This document shows positions 25,546-34,235 of a DNA stretch of 64,000 nt, piece by piece (position 1 is the stretch's first letter; the number at the start of each line of letters is the position of its first letter). Under the pieces are notes generated by a model. The model did no database searches. It worked only from the letters and a program-made list of their open reading frames with translations, and was not told the origin of the DNA. A program made the translations under genes and the position numbers. Source of the stretch: Paenibacillus sp. (lineage in GTDB: Bacteria; Bacillota; Bacilli; Paenibacillales; Paenibacillaceae); NCBI GenBank assembly GCA_023512345.1, contig JAILZT010000004.1:62001-126000 (forward strand), read 5' to 3'.

Positions 25546-25608
25546 AAGAAAATCGCCACTCCATAAATAGCCGGCATTGCCGTCATTTTAAGGAGTGGCG
25601 ATTTTCTT
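25546..25608. terminator. Bidirectional terminator
   Basis: AAGAAAATCGCCACTCC (25546-25562) pairs with GGAGTGGCGATTTTCTT (25592-25608). Its main user is probably the minus-strand winged-helix gene ending at 25620. Confidence 0.85.
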
Positions 25609-25619
25609 GTTTCCCAACT

Positions 25620-25802
25620 CTATTTCACTGCAGCTTCCCATTTACAACGAACAGGAGATACAATGGCATTTTCCTGCTTCAGTTCCTTGAAGGCTTTATC
25701 AATATCTTTGCGGTCCAAACCGGATAGCTTCTCAACTTCCCCTGCAGTAACTGGAGTTTCAGCTGACTTTATAATTTCCAATACTTTTTCTTTGACGCTC
25801 AT
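25620..25802 (-). CDS. Small winged-helix protein
   Basis: The ATG at 25802 lies 8 bases from AGGAGGG; the 8 upstream in-frame codons lack such a site. The 60-residue product is almost entirely one winged-helix fold: VKEKVLEIIKSAETPVTAG, EVEKLSGLDRKDIDKAFKEL, then a short wing (AIVSPVRCKWEA). It could be a stand-alone DNA-binding protein. No partner gene is evident. It is transcribed away from the SPFH gene. Confidence 0.72.
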   Translation of the reverse strand: MSVKEKVLEIIKSAETPVTAGEVEKLSGLDRKDIDKAFKELKQENAIVSPVRCKWEAAVK

Positions 25803-26004
25803 GCCTTGTACCCTCCTCAGAATCATGAGAATTTTGAAATCCTCAATATTAAAATTATAAAGAATTAATAAATAAATGCAGTGATATTTCTCTTGGTTTT
25901 TTGAATCCGATATTTGACGATAATTTTGATTTTATGGATTTACAATAACATCCAATTGTGATATCATAATCATATCAAATACATATCTATTAGGAGGCAA
26001 AATC

Positions 26005-26847
26005 ATGAAAGAGAAAACGTTGCATCCCGTTAGTGGTTTCTGGGTTATCGCTTTGTTAGCTGTTTGTGTGGGTGGAGGAATTTACGGTGCAACTCAGATG
26101 TATGTAGCCGTACCGCTCATTCTATTCCTTATCGCCACAGTACTTCTTACAAGCATTACAATTGTGCAGCCGAACAAAGCGGTGGTCGTAACTTTTTTCG
26201 GTCAGTATGTGGGGACAATCGCTACTAGCGGAATGTGGGCAGTCATACCCTTTAGCATTCGCAAGACCATTTCCCTGCGGGTCCGTAACTTTAACAGCGT
26301 GAAGCTAAAAGTTAATGATGTGGAAGGTAATCCAATAGAAATTGCAGCTGTAGTCGTGTTCAAAGTGATCAATTCTGCAAAGGCACTTTTCGATGTAGAT
26401 AAGTATATGGCGTTCGTTGAAATCCAAAGTGAGACGGCGCTGCGTCACGTTGCCAGCAAGTATCCCTATGATAATTTCAATGAAAAAGGAATGTCTCTGC
26501 GCGCCAATGCGGATGAAATTGCTAAAGAGTTAGCAGTTGAACTGCAGGATCGTCTTTCCCTATCTGGTGTAGAGGTGATCGAAGCACGACTGACGCATCT
26601 GGCCTATTCAACTGAAATCGCCAGCACTATGCTCCAGCGTCAACAGGCATCTGCAATTTTGTCTGCGCGCCAGATTATTGTAGAAGGTGCTGTAGGCATG
26701 GTGGATATGGCGATCAAGAAGCTTAAAGAGGATGGTGTTGTGGAATTGGACGAAGAGCGCAAAGCCGCCATGATCAACAATCTAATGGTAGCCATCGTAT
26801 CTGAACGTGGAGCGAGCCCGATTATTAACGCCGGCTCGTTGTACTAG
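26005..26847 (+). CDS. SPFH/band 7 domain protein
   Basis: The 280-residue protein has two N-terminal hydrophobic segments (about 10-55), then an SPFH domain ([19 protein letters not shown] onward) and a helical C-terminal part ([19 protein letters not shown], then [14 protein letters not shown]). SPFH proteins form large ring or cage assemblies on the cytoplasmic membrane and are linked to membrane organisation and protease control. AGGAGG precedes the ATG. A ribbon-helix-helix gene follows 10 bases after the stop. Confidence 0.92.
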   Translation: MKEKTLHPVSGFWVIALLAVCVGGGIYGATQMYVAVPLILFLIATVLLTSITIVQPNKAVVVTFFGQYVGTIATSGMWAVIPFSIRKTISLRVRNFNSVKLKVNDVEGNPIEIAAVVVFKVINSAKALFDVDKYMAFVEIQSETALRHVASKYPYDNFNEKGMSLRANADEIAKELAVELQDRLSLSGVEVIEARLTHLAYSTEIASTMLQRQQASAILSARQIIVEGAVGMVDMAIKKLKEDGVVELDEERKAAMINNLMVAIVSERGASPIINAGSLY

Positions 26848-26857
26848 GCGGTTCATC

Positions 26858-27028
26858 ATGGCGGCCAAGAAGAGCTTTCCGCTGCGGATCGATCCCGAGC
26901 TTCATGAGGCGCTGGAGCGTTGGGCGGGAGAGGAATTTCGCAGCGTAAACGGACACATTGAATACTTGCTGCGTGAGTCTTTGAAGCGCGCGGGCCGCTT
27001 GCCTGTAAGAAAACGCCAGGAAGAGTAA
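26858..27028 (+). CDS. Arc-like ribbon-helix-helix protein
   Basis: The 56-residue product starts at ATG 26858; a longer in-frame ORF begins inside the SPFH gene and has no ribosome binding site. The sequence [20 protein letters not shown] followed by [20 protein letters not shown] fits the strand-helix-helix of the Arc/MetJ fold. With only 10 bases between genes, it is cotranscribed with the SPFH gene. No toxin is adjacent, so a toxin-antitoxin role is not supported. Confidence 0.72.
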   Translation: MAAKKSFPLRIDPELHEALERWAGEEFRSVNGHIEYLLRESLKRAGRLPVRKRQEE

Positions 27029-27039
27029 TCAGGATAGGC

Positions 27040-27068
27040 TTGACGGACGCAGAAGACAGAATTATAAT
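27040..27068 (+). promoter_or_regulatory. Predicted sigma-A promoter of the thrS leader
   Basis: TTGACG (27040-27045), a 17-base spacer and a consensus TATAAT (27063-27068). Confidence 0.7.
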
Positions 27069-27069
27069 T

Positions 27070-27378
27070 ACACATAATTCACGTTAACAGCATCGACAAA
27101 GACATGAATCGACAGAAGGACCGCTCAGAGAGAGGAAACATAGGCTGTAATTTCCTCCGGTATCCCATTTCGATTTACCCCTTTGTAGCTGCGGTTATGA
27201 ACTCCCTGAAGCTTCAAGCTTGACCAGGGACAGTAAGAACCGCCGGTTCATGGCCGTTATTCCCATGTAGACGAAGGATTCTGTCTGCTGCACCGCTGTA
27301 CATGCGGGTAGAGAGGAATCGAATTTGGGTGGAACCACGGGTATAATCACTCGTCCCTTTGCGGGACGGGTGTTTTTT
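27070..27378 (+). promoter_or_regulatory. T-box leader of thrS
   Basis: The T-box sequence GGGTGGAACCACGGG lies at 27327-27341, just before a terminator (CGTCCC/GGGACG, 27348-27372, then TTTTTT). Upstream lie the AGAGAG motif and a GGCTGTAA apical loop of stem I. ACC at 27177-27179 is a candidate specifier codon, which would fit threonine. Uncharged tRNA-Thr binding would favour the antiterminator and thrS expression. Confidence 0.93.
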
Positions 27379-27467
27379 GTATGCGTGGATATTTCCGTTC
27401 CGCAAAACTTGAGCGGCTTAAGCCGAAGAAGTAATACAGCAGTTACAAACCAAGAGGAGGAATTATC

Positions 27468-29408
27468 ATGGCAGTAAATATCAAGCTTCCGGACGGCTCC
27501 GTCCGGGAATACGCAGATGGAAGCAGTATTGATGATGTGGCAGCTTCAATCAGCAGCGGCCTTCGCAAGAATGCGGCCGCAGGCAAAATGAACGGAATCG
27601 TAGTGGATTTATCCACTCCGGTTGAAGAGGGCGCTCTGATTGAAATCGTAACTCTGGACTCCCCAGAAGGTCTTGAAGTGATGCGTCATAGTACAGCTCA
27701 CCTTATGGCGCAAGCTGTAAGACGTTTGTTTGGAGCCAAGGAAGTTAATCTAGGCGTGGGACCGGTTATTGAGGACGGCTTCTACTATGATATGGATTTG
27801 GAGCATCCGCTTAACCCAGAGGACCTAGTCAAGATTGAGAAGGAAATGGAACGCATCATTAACGAGAACCTTCCCATCGTACGTAAAGAGGTTAGCCGTA
27901 AGGATGCTCTCGAAATCTTCGGTGAGCTGGGTGACCCTTACAAGCTGGAACTTATTGAGGCTTTGCCTGAAGACAGCGTGATCTCTATCTATGAGCAGGG
28001 TGAATTCTTCGACTTATGCCGGGGTCCGCATGTCCCTTCTACTTCCAAGATCAAAGTATTCAAGCTTATGAACGTAGCCGGCGCTTACTGGCGCGGAGAC
28101 AGCAAGAATAAGATGCTGCAACGGGTCTATGGAACTGCTTGGATCAAAAAAGCGCAGCTGGATGAGCATCTCCGTCTGCTTGAAGAAGCGAAGAAGCGGG
28201 ATCACCGTAAGCTTGGGAAAGAGTTGGAAATCTTCACTTTTAACAACCTCGTGGGCCAAGGCTTACCGATTTGGTTGCCAAGGGGTGCCAAGCTGCGCAG
28301 CATTTTGGAGCGCTATATCGTTGATTTGGAAGCGAGCTTAGGCTACCAGCATGTATATACTCCGGTGCTGGGTAACGTAGATTTATATAAAACTTCAGGG
28401 CACTGGGAGCATTATCAAGATGACATGTTCCCTAAGATGACAATTGATACAGAAGAATTCGTTCTTCGTCCAATGAACTGTCCGCACCATATGATGATTT
28501 ATAAGAGCTCCATGCACAGCTACCGTGATCTTCCGATCCGGATTGCTGAACTTGGTATTCAGCACCGTTATGAAATGTCTGGCGCATTGACTGGTCTGCA
28601 CCGTGTGCGTTCGATGACACTGAACGATGCACATATCTTCTGTCGTCTGGATCAGATCAAGGGTGAATTCACTCGTGTAATTGAGCTGATTAAGGAGGTA
28701 TACAGCGATTTCGGTATTAAGGATTACCGTTTCCGCCTCTCCTACCGTGATCCTCAAGATACTGAAAAGTATTTCCAAAATGATGAGATGTGGGAGACTG
28801 CACAGCGCATGCTGCGTGAGGTTGTAGAGGAAGCAGGATTGCCATTCTACGAAGCAGAGGGTGAAGCGGCGTTCTACGGACCTAAGCTGGATGTACAGAT
28901 TAAAACAGTCTTGGGTAAAGAAGAGACTTTATCTACTGCACAGATCGACTTCCTGCTGCCTGAGCGTTTTGAGTTGGAATATGTAGGTGATGATGGACAA
29001 AAGCATCGTCCAGTCGTTTTGCACCGCGGTATTCTGGGAACTATGGAACGTTTTGTTGCTTTCCTTCTGGAGAACTTTGCGGGTTCGCTGCCACTTTGGC
29101 TTTCACCACAGCAGGTTAAGGTTATTCCGGTCTCCACTGCCTTTGATGATTACGCGAAGGAAGTTACGGATAAGCTGCGCCGCCGTGGGGTTTCAGCGGA
29201 TGCCGATCTGCGAAATGAGAAGCTGGGTTACAAAATACGTGAAGCTCAATTGGAAAAAATGCCTTACATGTTCGTAGTCGGTGAGAATGAGATGAATGCT
29301 GGAACCGTGTCTATTCGTAAACGCGGAGAAGGAGACATTGGAGCGAAGCCTCTGCAAGAGGTTATTGAGTCCTTGGTTGAGGAAATTTCAACACGTGTCA
29401 TCTCTTAA
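27468..29408 (+). CDS. thrS: Threonyl-tRNA synthetase
   Basis: The 646-residue class II synthetase has an N-terminal TGS domain ([16 protein letters not shown]), the editing domain with [16 protein letters not shown], the catalytic core with [14 protein letters not shown] (zinc-binding cysteine and motif 2 neighbourhood), FYGPKLD and [11 protein letters not shown] (motif 3), and a C-terminal anticodon-binding domain. It charges tRNA-Thr in the cytosol. AGAGGAGG precedes the ATG, and the T-box leader upstream controls it. Length and motifs are complete. Confidence 0.98.
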   Translation: MAVNIKLPDGSVREYADGSSIDDVAASISSGLRKNAAAGKMNGIVVDLSTPVEEGALIEIVTLDSPEGLEVMRHSTAHLMAQAVRRLFGAKEVNLGVGPVIEDGFYYDMDLEHPLNPEDLVKIEKEMERIINENLPIVRKEVSRKDALEIFGELGDPYKLELIEALPEDSVISIYEQGEFFDLCRGPHVPSTSKIKVFKLMNVAGAYWRGDSKNKMLQRVYGTAWIKKAQLDEHLRLLEEAKKRDHRKLGKELEIFTFNNLVGQGLPIWLPRGAKLRSILERYIVDLEASLGYQHVYTPVLGNVDLYKTSGHWEHYQDDMFPKMTIDTEEFVLRPMNCPHHMMIYKSSMHSYRDLPIRIAELGIQHRYEMSGALTGLHRVRSMTLNDAHIFCRLDQIKGEFTRVIELIKEVYSDFGIKDYRFRLSYRDPQDTEKYFQNDEMWETAQRMLREVVEEAGLPFYEAEGEAAFYGPKLDVQIKTVLGKEETLSTAQIDFLLPERFELEYVGDDGQKHRPVVLHRGILGTMERFVAFLLENFAGSLPLWLSPQQVKVIPVSTAFDDYAKEVTDKLRRRGVSADADLRNEKLGYKIREAQLEKMPYMFVVGENEMNAGTVSIRKRGEGDIGAKPLQEVIESLVEEISTRVIS

Positions 29409-29522
29409 TTAAAAACCCGATTTATAGCCTCTGTCATCTGCCCGTGGAGCACATAATTTTGAGCTTCATGTATATAATTTTGGGAATTGGGAAACCTTCG
29501 CTAATAAGGGGAGGTTTGTCAC

Positions 29523-30278
29523 ATGAACAAAATGGGCATATGGCAGAGGCTTTGGTGTGTAATGGTAACCATTAGTCTGCTTATGGCTGTATCCGGTGTT
29601 TACGCTAAATCCGAAGGACGAGAGACTAAAGTGTTTGCCTCAGGCCAAGGTTCTCGTAATCAAAGTAGTACAATAACAGAAACGTATACGCCGCAATATA
29701 AAACTTTAACAACAATGGCCGGTTCATCCGGAAATAGTAATACCACGCAGAGGCTTGCGAGTTCGCTTAAACCAAAGGCGACTCCAACAACCTACAATGG
29801 TAGTGTAAGCAAAACGCCGTTATCTATCCCGGTAGCTGCACCTGAGCCAGAACAAATTATCAGAACCATGAAGGTGACTGCGACAGGCTATACCGCCGGT
29901 TATGAATCCACAGGCAAAAACCCAAATCATCCAGAGTACGGTATTACTTATTCGGGTGTTAAGGTTCGCAGGGATAAAAGTTCATTATCGACCATCGCCG
30001 CTGATCCAAAGGTTCTTCCTATGGGCAGTATCCTTTATATACCGGGTTACGGATATGGTGTCGTTGCAGATACAGGTTCGGCCATTAAAGGCCGCAAGAT
30101 TGATTTGTATTTTGCTACTACGAAACAGGTGTATAAAGAATGGGGTAAAAAGACAGTCGATGTTCAGCTAATCAAACGCGGCAGCGGAAAATGTACAGAA
30201 GTTATGTTAAAAGATCTCAGCCAGGCTATTAAGACCTATAATTCTGTTCCGCAGTCTGTATTGGAAGAAATTATTTAG
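29523..30278 (+). CDS. Secreted 3D-domain protein (YuiC-like)
   Basis: The 251-residue protein has a signal peptide (basic start, hydrophobic [11 protein letters not shown], cleavage near residue 30), a Ser/Thr-rich linker and a C-terminal 3D domain. The three conserved aspartates are visible in [22 protein letters not shown] and KIDLYF. Such double-psi barrels resemble MltA-type lytic transglycosylases and Rpf-like stationary-phase muralytic proteins, so action on peptidoglycan outside the cell is likely. It is probably monocistronic. Confidence 0.88.
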   Translation: MNKMGIWQRLWCVMVTISLLMAVSGVYAKSEGRETKVFASGQGSRNQSSTITETYTPQYKTLTTMAGSSGNSNTTQRLASSLKPKATPTTYNGSVSKTPLSIPVAAPEPEQIIRTMKVTATGYTAGYESTGKNPNHPEYGITYSGVKVRRDKSSLSTIAADPKVLPMGSILYIPGYGYGVVADTGSAIKGRKIDLYFATTKQVYKEWGKKTVDVQLIKRGSGKCTEVMLKDLSQAIKTYNSVPQSVLEEII

Positions 30279-30404
30279 CGCTGGCTTGGAGATTTCAATA
30301 GTTGAGCTTATTTTGACCTGTCCATGCATAATAGTGTTTCCCTCATCCCATAATACGGACTGGGGCAGCAGTTACGCCTCTTCCGAAGATGGGGGGTGAA
30401 TTCC

Positions 30405-30545
30405 GTGGCCAAGAAGTCAAAGGTTCAAGAAAACTATAAGACTCCAAATGAAAAATTCAATGCTGAGTTTGCTGTTGAGAATGATGGAACATCGAAGAAA
30501 GTTGGGAATACTACCGCTATGCCAAACCAAAAACCTCAACGATAA
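30405..30545 (+). CDS. Small hydrophilic protein, possibly a minor spore protein
   Basis: GTG at 30405 lies 7 bases after GGGGGGTGA. The 46-residue product is rich in Lys, Asn and Gln, with a FNAEFAVEND segment that recalls the EFA-E repeat of gamma-type and SspO small acid-soluble spore proteins. A CATAATA sequence upstream resembles a sigma-G -10 box, without a convincing -35. A hairpin follows. The coding call is moderate and the spore assignment is weak. Confidence 0.5.
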   Translation: MAKKSKVQENYKTPNEKFNAEFAVENDGTSKKVGNTTAMPNQKPQR

Positions 30546-30564
30546 TAATGTAGGATGAATACAA

Positions 30565-30600
30565 AAACGTCCCGCCTTTTATAAGGTGTGGGCGTTTTTG
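30565..30600 (+). terminator. Terminator-like hairpin
   Basis: AACG-CCC-CCTT (30566-30578) pairs with AAGG-GGG-CGTT (30583-30596) with small bulges, then TTTT. Confidence 0.6.
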
Positions 30601-30753
30601 TGTTCCTCTTTTTCCCGAAACCTTCGTTCTCGGTCTAGGGACTGAGACTAGATTCCATCTCACGGCGCTGTTTATGATTCTTCTATTGCTGTACACTAAG
30701 GTCATAGGATTGCAGAAAGGCCGTATAACTCAACATTGAAGGAGAAATGCAGG

Positions 30754-31848
30754 ATGAAAAGACGACTTACGAGCCAGATCATTGGTGGATTGGTTCTGAT
30801 AGGAATCGGCGCAATATTTTTATTAAGACAACTGGGATACACTGATTTCAGTATCGGTTATGTCTTCTCTAACTTTTGGCCTGTTATCTTAATTGTAATG
30901 GGTGTACAGCGACTGCTGGGAACTGAGGACTACGGTTCAAAGGGATCTTCATTTATTAGCGGAGTCTTCTTTCTGGCGATAGGGATATTTTTTCTGGGAC
31001 GCAATTTAGATTGGTTCGACATCACAACAAGTGACTTCTTCAAAATGTTCATTCCGGTTATGCTGATCGGTGGAGGGATTTATGTGATTTTTAAACCTCG
31101 CCATTTAGATCCGCCTATGCCGCCTGTACCTCCATCACCAAGTTATTTCCCTCCAGGCCAAGACCCGTTAGATGTAGAGCCTCCGAAGCCTTTGGAATCT
31201 ACACTTGACGAGCAATTTGAGCAAAAGTTCGGGAAGCCGGCGGATATGTCTGATTCTCTTGGAAACGGACCAACCTCAGGTGGGAAGACTGATTGGGACA
31301 GTTATCTTAGCAAGGATCAACCCGCGGATAATCCATCCACTGGAGAAACTCGCTGGAAGGAGAAGCGGGAACGCCACGAGCGCAGGCATCAGGAACGGAT
31401 GGATCGCCATGCCCGCAGGCATCACGATCACTGGAATGAAGAGTTTGACGGGAAGCATGACAGTAAAGATTCGACTAACCGCTCGGCTTTTATCGGGGAT
31501 ATACACATGGGTCGTGAACACTTTCAGTTGAAAAATACGAACCTATCACAGTTTATTGGTGATACGGTACTGGATTTGACTAATGCACAAATTCCTTATG
31601 GTGAAACAAAAATCAACATTTCGGCTTTTGTAGGCGATATCAAAGTATATATTCCAAACGATATGGACTTGGGCATTGCAGTGAACAGCAGCTCGTTTAT
31701 TGGTGATATGCAGGTGCTGGAGCAGACGCGCAGCGGTTTTATGAGCAGTGCTCAATGCAGAACGCCTTACTACAAAGAAGCGGGTAAAAAAATCCGCATT
31801 AACGTGAGTGCTTTTATTGGTGACATAAAGGTTAAAACGGTGGGTTAA
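30754..31848 (+). CDS. liaF: LiaF-like membrane regulator
   Basis: The ATG at 30754 has AAGGAG 9 bases upstream; a TTG six codons earlier is less likely. The 364-residue product has two pairs of membrane helices (about 8-55 and 65-105), a proline- and His-rich linker, and a C-terminal beta-helical domain with repeated SAFIGDI-type motifs, as in LiaF. LiaF inhibits the LiaS kinase until the cell envelope is damaged. It is followed after 2 bases by liaS and then liaR. The central charged linker (EKRERHERRHQERMDR) is longer than in B. subtilis. Confidence 0.88.
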   Translation: MKRRLTSQIIGGLVLIGIGAIFLLRQLGYTDFSIGYVFSNFWPVILIVMGVQRLLGTEDYGSKGSSFISGVFFLAIGIFFLGRNLDWFDITTSDFFKMFIPVMLIGGGIYVIFKPRHLDPPMPPVPPSPSYFPPGQDPLDVEPPKPLESTLDEQFEQKFGKPADMSDSLGNGPTSGGKTDWDSYLSKDQPADNPSTGETRWKEKRERHERRHQERMDRHARRHHDHWNEEFDGKHDSKDSTNRSAFIGDIHMGREHFQLKNTNLSQFIGDTVLDLTNAQIPYGETKINISAFVGDIKVYIPNDMDLGIAVNSSSFIGDMQVLEQTRSGFMSSAQCRTPYYKEAGKKIRINVSAFIGDIKVKTVG

Positions 31849-31850
31849 GC

Positions 31851-32927
31851 ATGGGACCTCTCTTTAAAAACACCAAATGGGTGCTGTTAATCTACTTCCT
31901 CTTGAGTGGAGTTGTGTCTGCAGGACTGATTTATGCCGGAAGTTGTCTGGGATATATAAAGGTTCTCGATTACCGCATGTGGCTTTATTTAAGCGTTGGC
32001 ATTGTACTTTTCACCATTGTTCTGGGGTATATGGCAGGCCAAAGGATCCAGCGGCGGATTGATCACATTGATCTGAACATGCTGCAGGTAGCCAAAGGCA
32101 ATCTTTCTGTCCGTATGCCTGAGAGCGATGATCCTTCTTTTGCCAGAGTATATCACGAATTTAATGTCATGATGGATACGGTCGAGAACAAAATGAAGCT
32201 GCTTCAGCGTTTGGGGGAACAAGAGGTTATTGAGAAGGAAAAGGCTGCAGAGAGCGCTGTTCTGGAGGAACGCCGGCGGATGGCCCGGGACCTGCATGAT
32301 ACGGTTAGCCAGCAGCTTTTTGCCATTCATATGTCTGCTTCTTCATTGCCCAAAGTGTTGGAACGGAATGAAGCACAGGGGCAAACGGTTATGGATCAAC
32401 TCATCACTATGTCGCAGATGGCTCAGAAGCAAATGAGAGCGCTGATTGCCCAACTGCGTCCGGTCGAGCTTGAAGGGAAAAATCTATTCGAGGCGCTGGA
32501 GAAATGGTTTCCTGATTATTGCCGTCAGAACGGTCTGAAGGGTATGAAGGAAATGGAGCTTCAAGGCGAACTCTCCGAGGCCATTGAGCACCAATTATTT
32601 CTTATTATTCAGGAAGCGATGGCGAACATTGTTAAACATGCGGGGGCGCGAATTGTGAGCCTTTCCCTGCGCGAAGGATCAAGGCAGGTTGTTCTGAGCA
32701 TTAGTGATGATGGTCATGGCTTTGAGCTTATGTTGAATAAGCACGGATCGTACGGCTTAATAACTATGCGTGAACGTGCTGAAAAGCTGGGTGGCCAGGT
32801 AGAGATTATTAGTCGCAAGGGTGCTGGGACGACGATCCGCGTACATATACCAAAGTTTGTTCAGGAGCAAGAAAAAGCTCCCATTACCTCTGTAAATCCA
32901 GAGGACGACAGGGAAGAGGAGGCATAA
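31851..32927 (+). CDS. liaS: LiaS-like sensor histidine kinase
   Basis: The 358-residue kinase has two membrane helices (about 11-31 and 43-63) with almost no extracellular loop, a HAMP domain, and a HisKA_3 helix with phospho-acceptor H149 in RRMARDLHDTVSQQL. The ATPase domain carries EAMANIVKHAG, ISDDGHGF and GSYGLITMRERA. This intramembrane-sensing form is typical of LiaS, which responds to lipid II cycle inhibitors. It starts 2 bases after liaF and ends 2 bases before liaR. Confidence 0.9.
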   Translation: MGPLFKNTKWVLLIYFLLSGVVSAGLIYAGSCLGYIKVLDYRMWLYLSVGIVLFTIVLGYMAGQRIQRRIDHIDLNMLQVAKGNLSVRMPESDDPSFARVYHEFNVMMDTVENKMKLLQRLGEQEVIEKEKAAESAVLEERRRMARDLHDTVSQQLFAIHMSASSLPKVLERNEAQGQTVMDQLITMSQMAQKQMRALIAQLRPVELEGKNLFEALEKWFPDYCRQNGLKGMKEMELQGELSEAIEHQLFLIIQEAMANIVKHAGARIVSLSLREGSRQVVLSISDDGHGFELMLNKHGSYGLITMRERAEKLGGQVEIISRKGAGTTIRVHIPKFVQEQEKAPITSVNPEDDREEEA

Positions 32928-32929
32928 TT

Positions 32930-33583
32930 ATGAGTGTCATTAAAATATTGCTCGTTGATGATCATGATATGGTTCGCATGGGTCTCAAAACCTACTTAAT
33001 GCTTGAACCTTCGTTCGAAGTGATTGGCGAAGCCTCGAATGGATTAAAGGCTTTGGAAATGCTGAGAACGGGCTGGGAAGACGGATTGCCTGACCTTGTG
33101 CTAATGGATCTTATGATGCCGGTGATGAATGGTGCGGAGACAACCCGCGCGGTACTGAAAGAATTTCCTGATCTTAAAATAGTGATACTGACCAGCTTCC
33201 TTGAAGATGATTTAGTGGTTGATGCTATTGAAGCCGGAGCGGTTAGTTATGTTTTAAAAACAGTGTCGGCAGAGGAACTAATCTATGCGTTGCAAGGAGC
33301 ATACCGCGGTATGCCGGTGATGACAGGTGATGTGTCGCAAGCGTTAACCCGCGGCATTCGTCAGCGTACCGTTCAAGGAGATTCTTCAGGGCTCACGGAG
33401 CGTGAGAAAGAAGTCTTGCTGCTTATAGCCGAGGGCAAGACCAATAAGGATATCGGTGAGGAGCTGCATATCAGCATCAAAACCGTAAAAACACATGTCA
33501 GCAACCTGCTAATGAAATGTGAGCTGGACGATCGGACTCAGCTGGCTATTTTCGCTCACCGCAAAGGCTGGGCGCAGAATTAA
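32930..33583 (+). CDS. liaR: LiaR-like response regulator
   Basis: The 217-residue NarL/LuxR-type regulator has an intact receiver (D10-D11, phospho-acceptor D60 in LVLMDLMMP, lysine in YVLKT) and a C-terminal GerE helix-turn-helix (LTEREKEVLLLIAEGKTNKD, then ISIKTVKTHVSNLL). It is the partner of LiaS in the same operon. No liaIH-like target genes lie next to it, so its regulon is elsewhere or limited to its own operon. Confidence 0.92.
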   Translation: MSVIKILLVDDHDMVRMGLKTYLMLEPSFEVIGEASNGLKALEMLRTGWEDGLPDLVLMDLMMPVMNGAETTRAVLKEFPDLKIVILTSFLEDDLVVDAIEAGAVSYVLKTVSAEELIYALQGAYRGMPVMTGDVSQALTRGIRQRTVQGDSSGLTEREKEVLLLIAEGKTNKDIGEELHISIKTVKTHVSNLLMKCELDDRTQLAIFAHRKGWAQN

Positions 33584-33598
33584 TTCCTACAAAAAAAT

Positions 33599-33634
33599 GC
33601 CTCTGAACTCAAGTGTTGCTTGAGAGTCAGAGGC
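33599..33634. terminator. Hairpin between liaR and a minus-strand peptide gene
   Basis: GCCTCTGA-CTCAAG pairs with CTTGAG-TCAGAGGC. The T run (seven T) lies on the minus-strand side, so it terminates mainly the minus-strand small gene. Confidence 0.7.
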
Positions 33635-33651
33635 TGATTCAGTTCCCCACC

Positions 33652-33732
33652 TTAGGATTTCCCCTTGGTGTTAGCAAGCTTTATGATCATAACGATAAGA
33701 ACGAGCAATGCTATGAGCTGATCCGTACTCAT
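33652..33732 (-). CDS. Predicted 26-residue membrane peptide
   Basis: On the minus strand, ATG at 33732 is preceded by GGAGG at 9 bases. It encodes MSTDQLIALLVLIVMIIKLA and a short basic tail ending KGKS. The pattern (short polar start, one span, basic tail) recalls small holin-like type I toxins and other regulatory membrane peptides. A terminator follows on the same strand. Homology was not tested and no antisense RNA is evident. Confidence 0.45.
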   Translation of the reverse strand: MSTDQLIALLVLIVMIIKLANTKGKS

Positions 33733-33914
33733 CTGCGTCCGCCTCCATTCCAATAGAAGGATGGCTCTTCGGACGGCATTTCCTCTCCCAAGGTCTGCTT
33801 CGTTCCCCACTTTCAGATTATGAGGTGTTAACTCTGATTATTACTGATTGTATGTGTAACTATTGTTTAAGTTTTGAGTCCCTGGTTTGTAATCTGTGAG
33901 GTTTTTAGGTTTTG

Positions 33915-33951
33915 GCCCGGTGTGCGTAGTTCAGCACGCTCGGCTTTTTTT
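33915..33951 (+). terminator. Terminator-like hairpin with no gene directly upstream
   Basis: GCC...GTGC (33915-33925) pairs with GCAC...GGC (33934-33944), followed by seven T. It could end a small RNA or be part of the repeat element that follows. Confidence 0.5.
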
Positions 33952-33982
33952 GTGCTTCCCTGTAAAGGGGAGGGGTATCGGA

Positions 33983-34050
33983 GCGGAAAGTTTACGTCCG
34001 CCTTTGAAATCGTGTTCCACCCGCAGGGTAAATTCAGGGAACACGATTTC
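33983..34050. repeat. Hairpin-rich intergenic element
   Basis: GCGGA/TCCGC (33983-34001) forms a small hairpin. GAAATCGTGTTCC (34006-34018) pairs perfectly with GGAACACGATTTC (34038-34050). No U-tract follows the second stem. It directly abuts a tandem repeat. Confidence 0.6.
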
Positions 34051-34120
34051 AACAGCGGTGGAGTCCCGAGTACCACTCGCCGCCCAACAGCGGTGGAGTC
34101 CCGACTACCCCGAGCCGCCC
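34051..34120 (+). repeat. Tandem pair of 35-base GC-rich repeats
   Basis: Two head-to-tail 35-base units (34051-34085 and 34086-34120) share the first 19 bases (from AACAGCGGTGG) and the last six (GCCGCCC region), diverging only in the middle. Base composition is clearly more GC-rich than the surroundings. ORFs of 78-91 codons across it reflect the repeats. Confidence 0.7.
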
Positions 34121-34235
34121 GATTTTATCTAAGCTTAAATTGTTTTTAATGTGACCTTAAGGTTTAAAGTACAAAATGATAACAAGAGAACAAATCAATC
34201 CTTGTCAGGCAGACAGGGCACGGGAGGAAAGAAAC

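Noticed and set aside
26807..26857. Upstream extension of the ribbon-helix-helix gene
   Set aside because: It lies in the SPFH coding sequence in another frame and has no start signal; ATG 26858 fits the domain start.
26858..27028. Toxin-antitoxin module
   Set aside because: The ribbon-helix-helix protein is paired with an SPFH protein; no toxin-like gene is adjacent.
34051..34120. Possible minimal CRISPR or attachment site
   Set aside because: The two 35-base units are directly joined with no spacer, and no integrase or cas gene is present.
33874..34149. 91- and 78-codon plus-strand ORFs
   Set aside because: They run through a terminator-like hairpin and tandem repeats, with no ribosome binding site.
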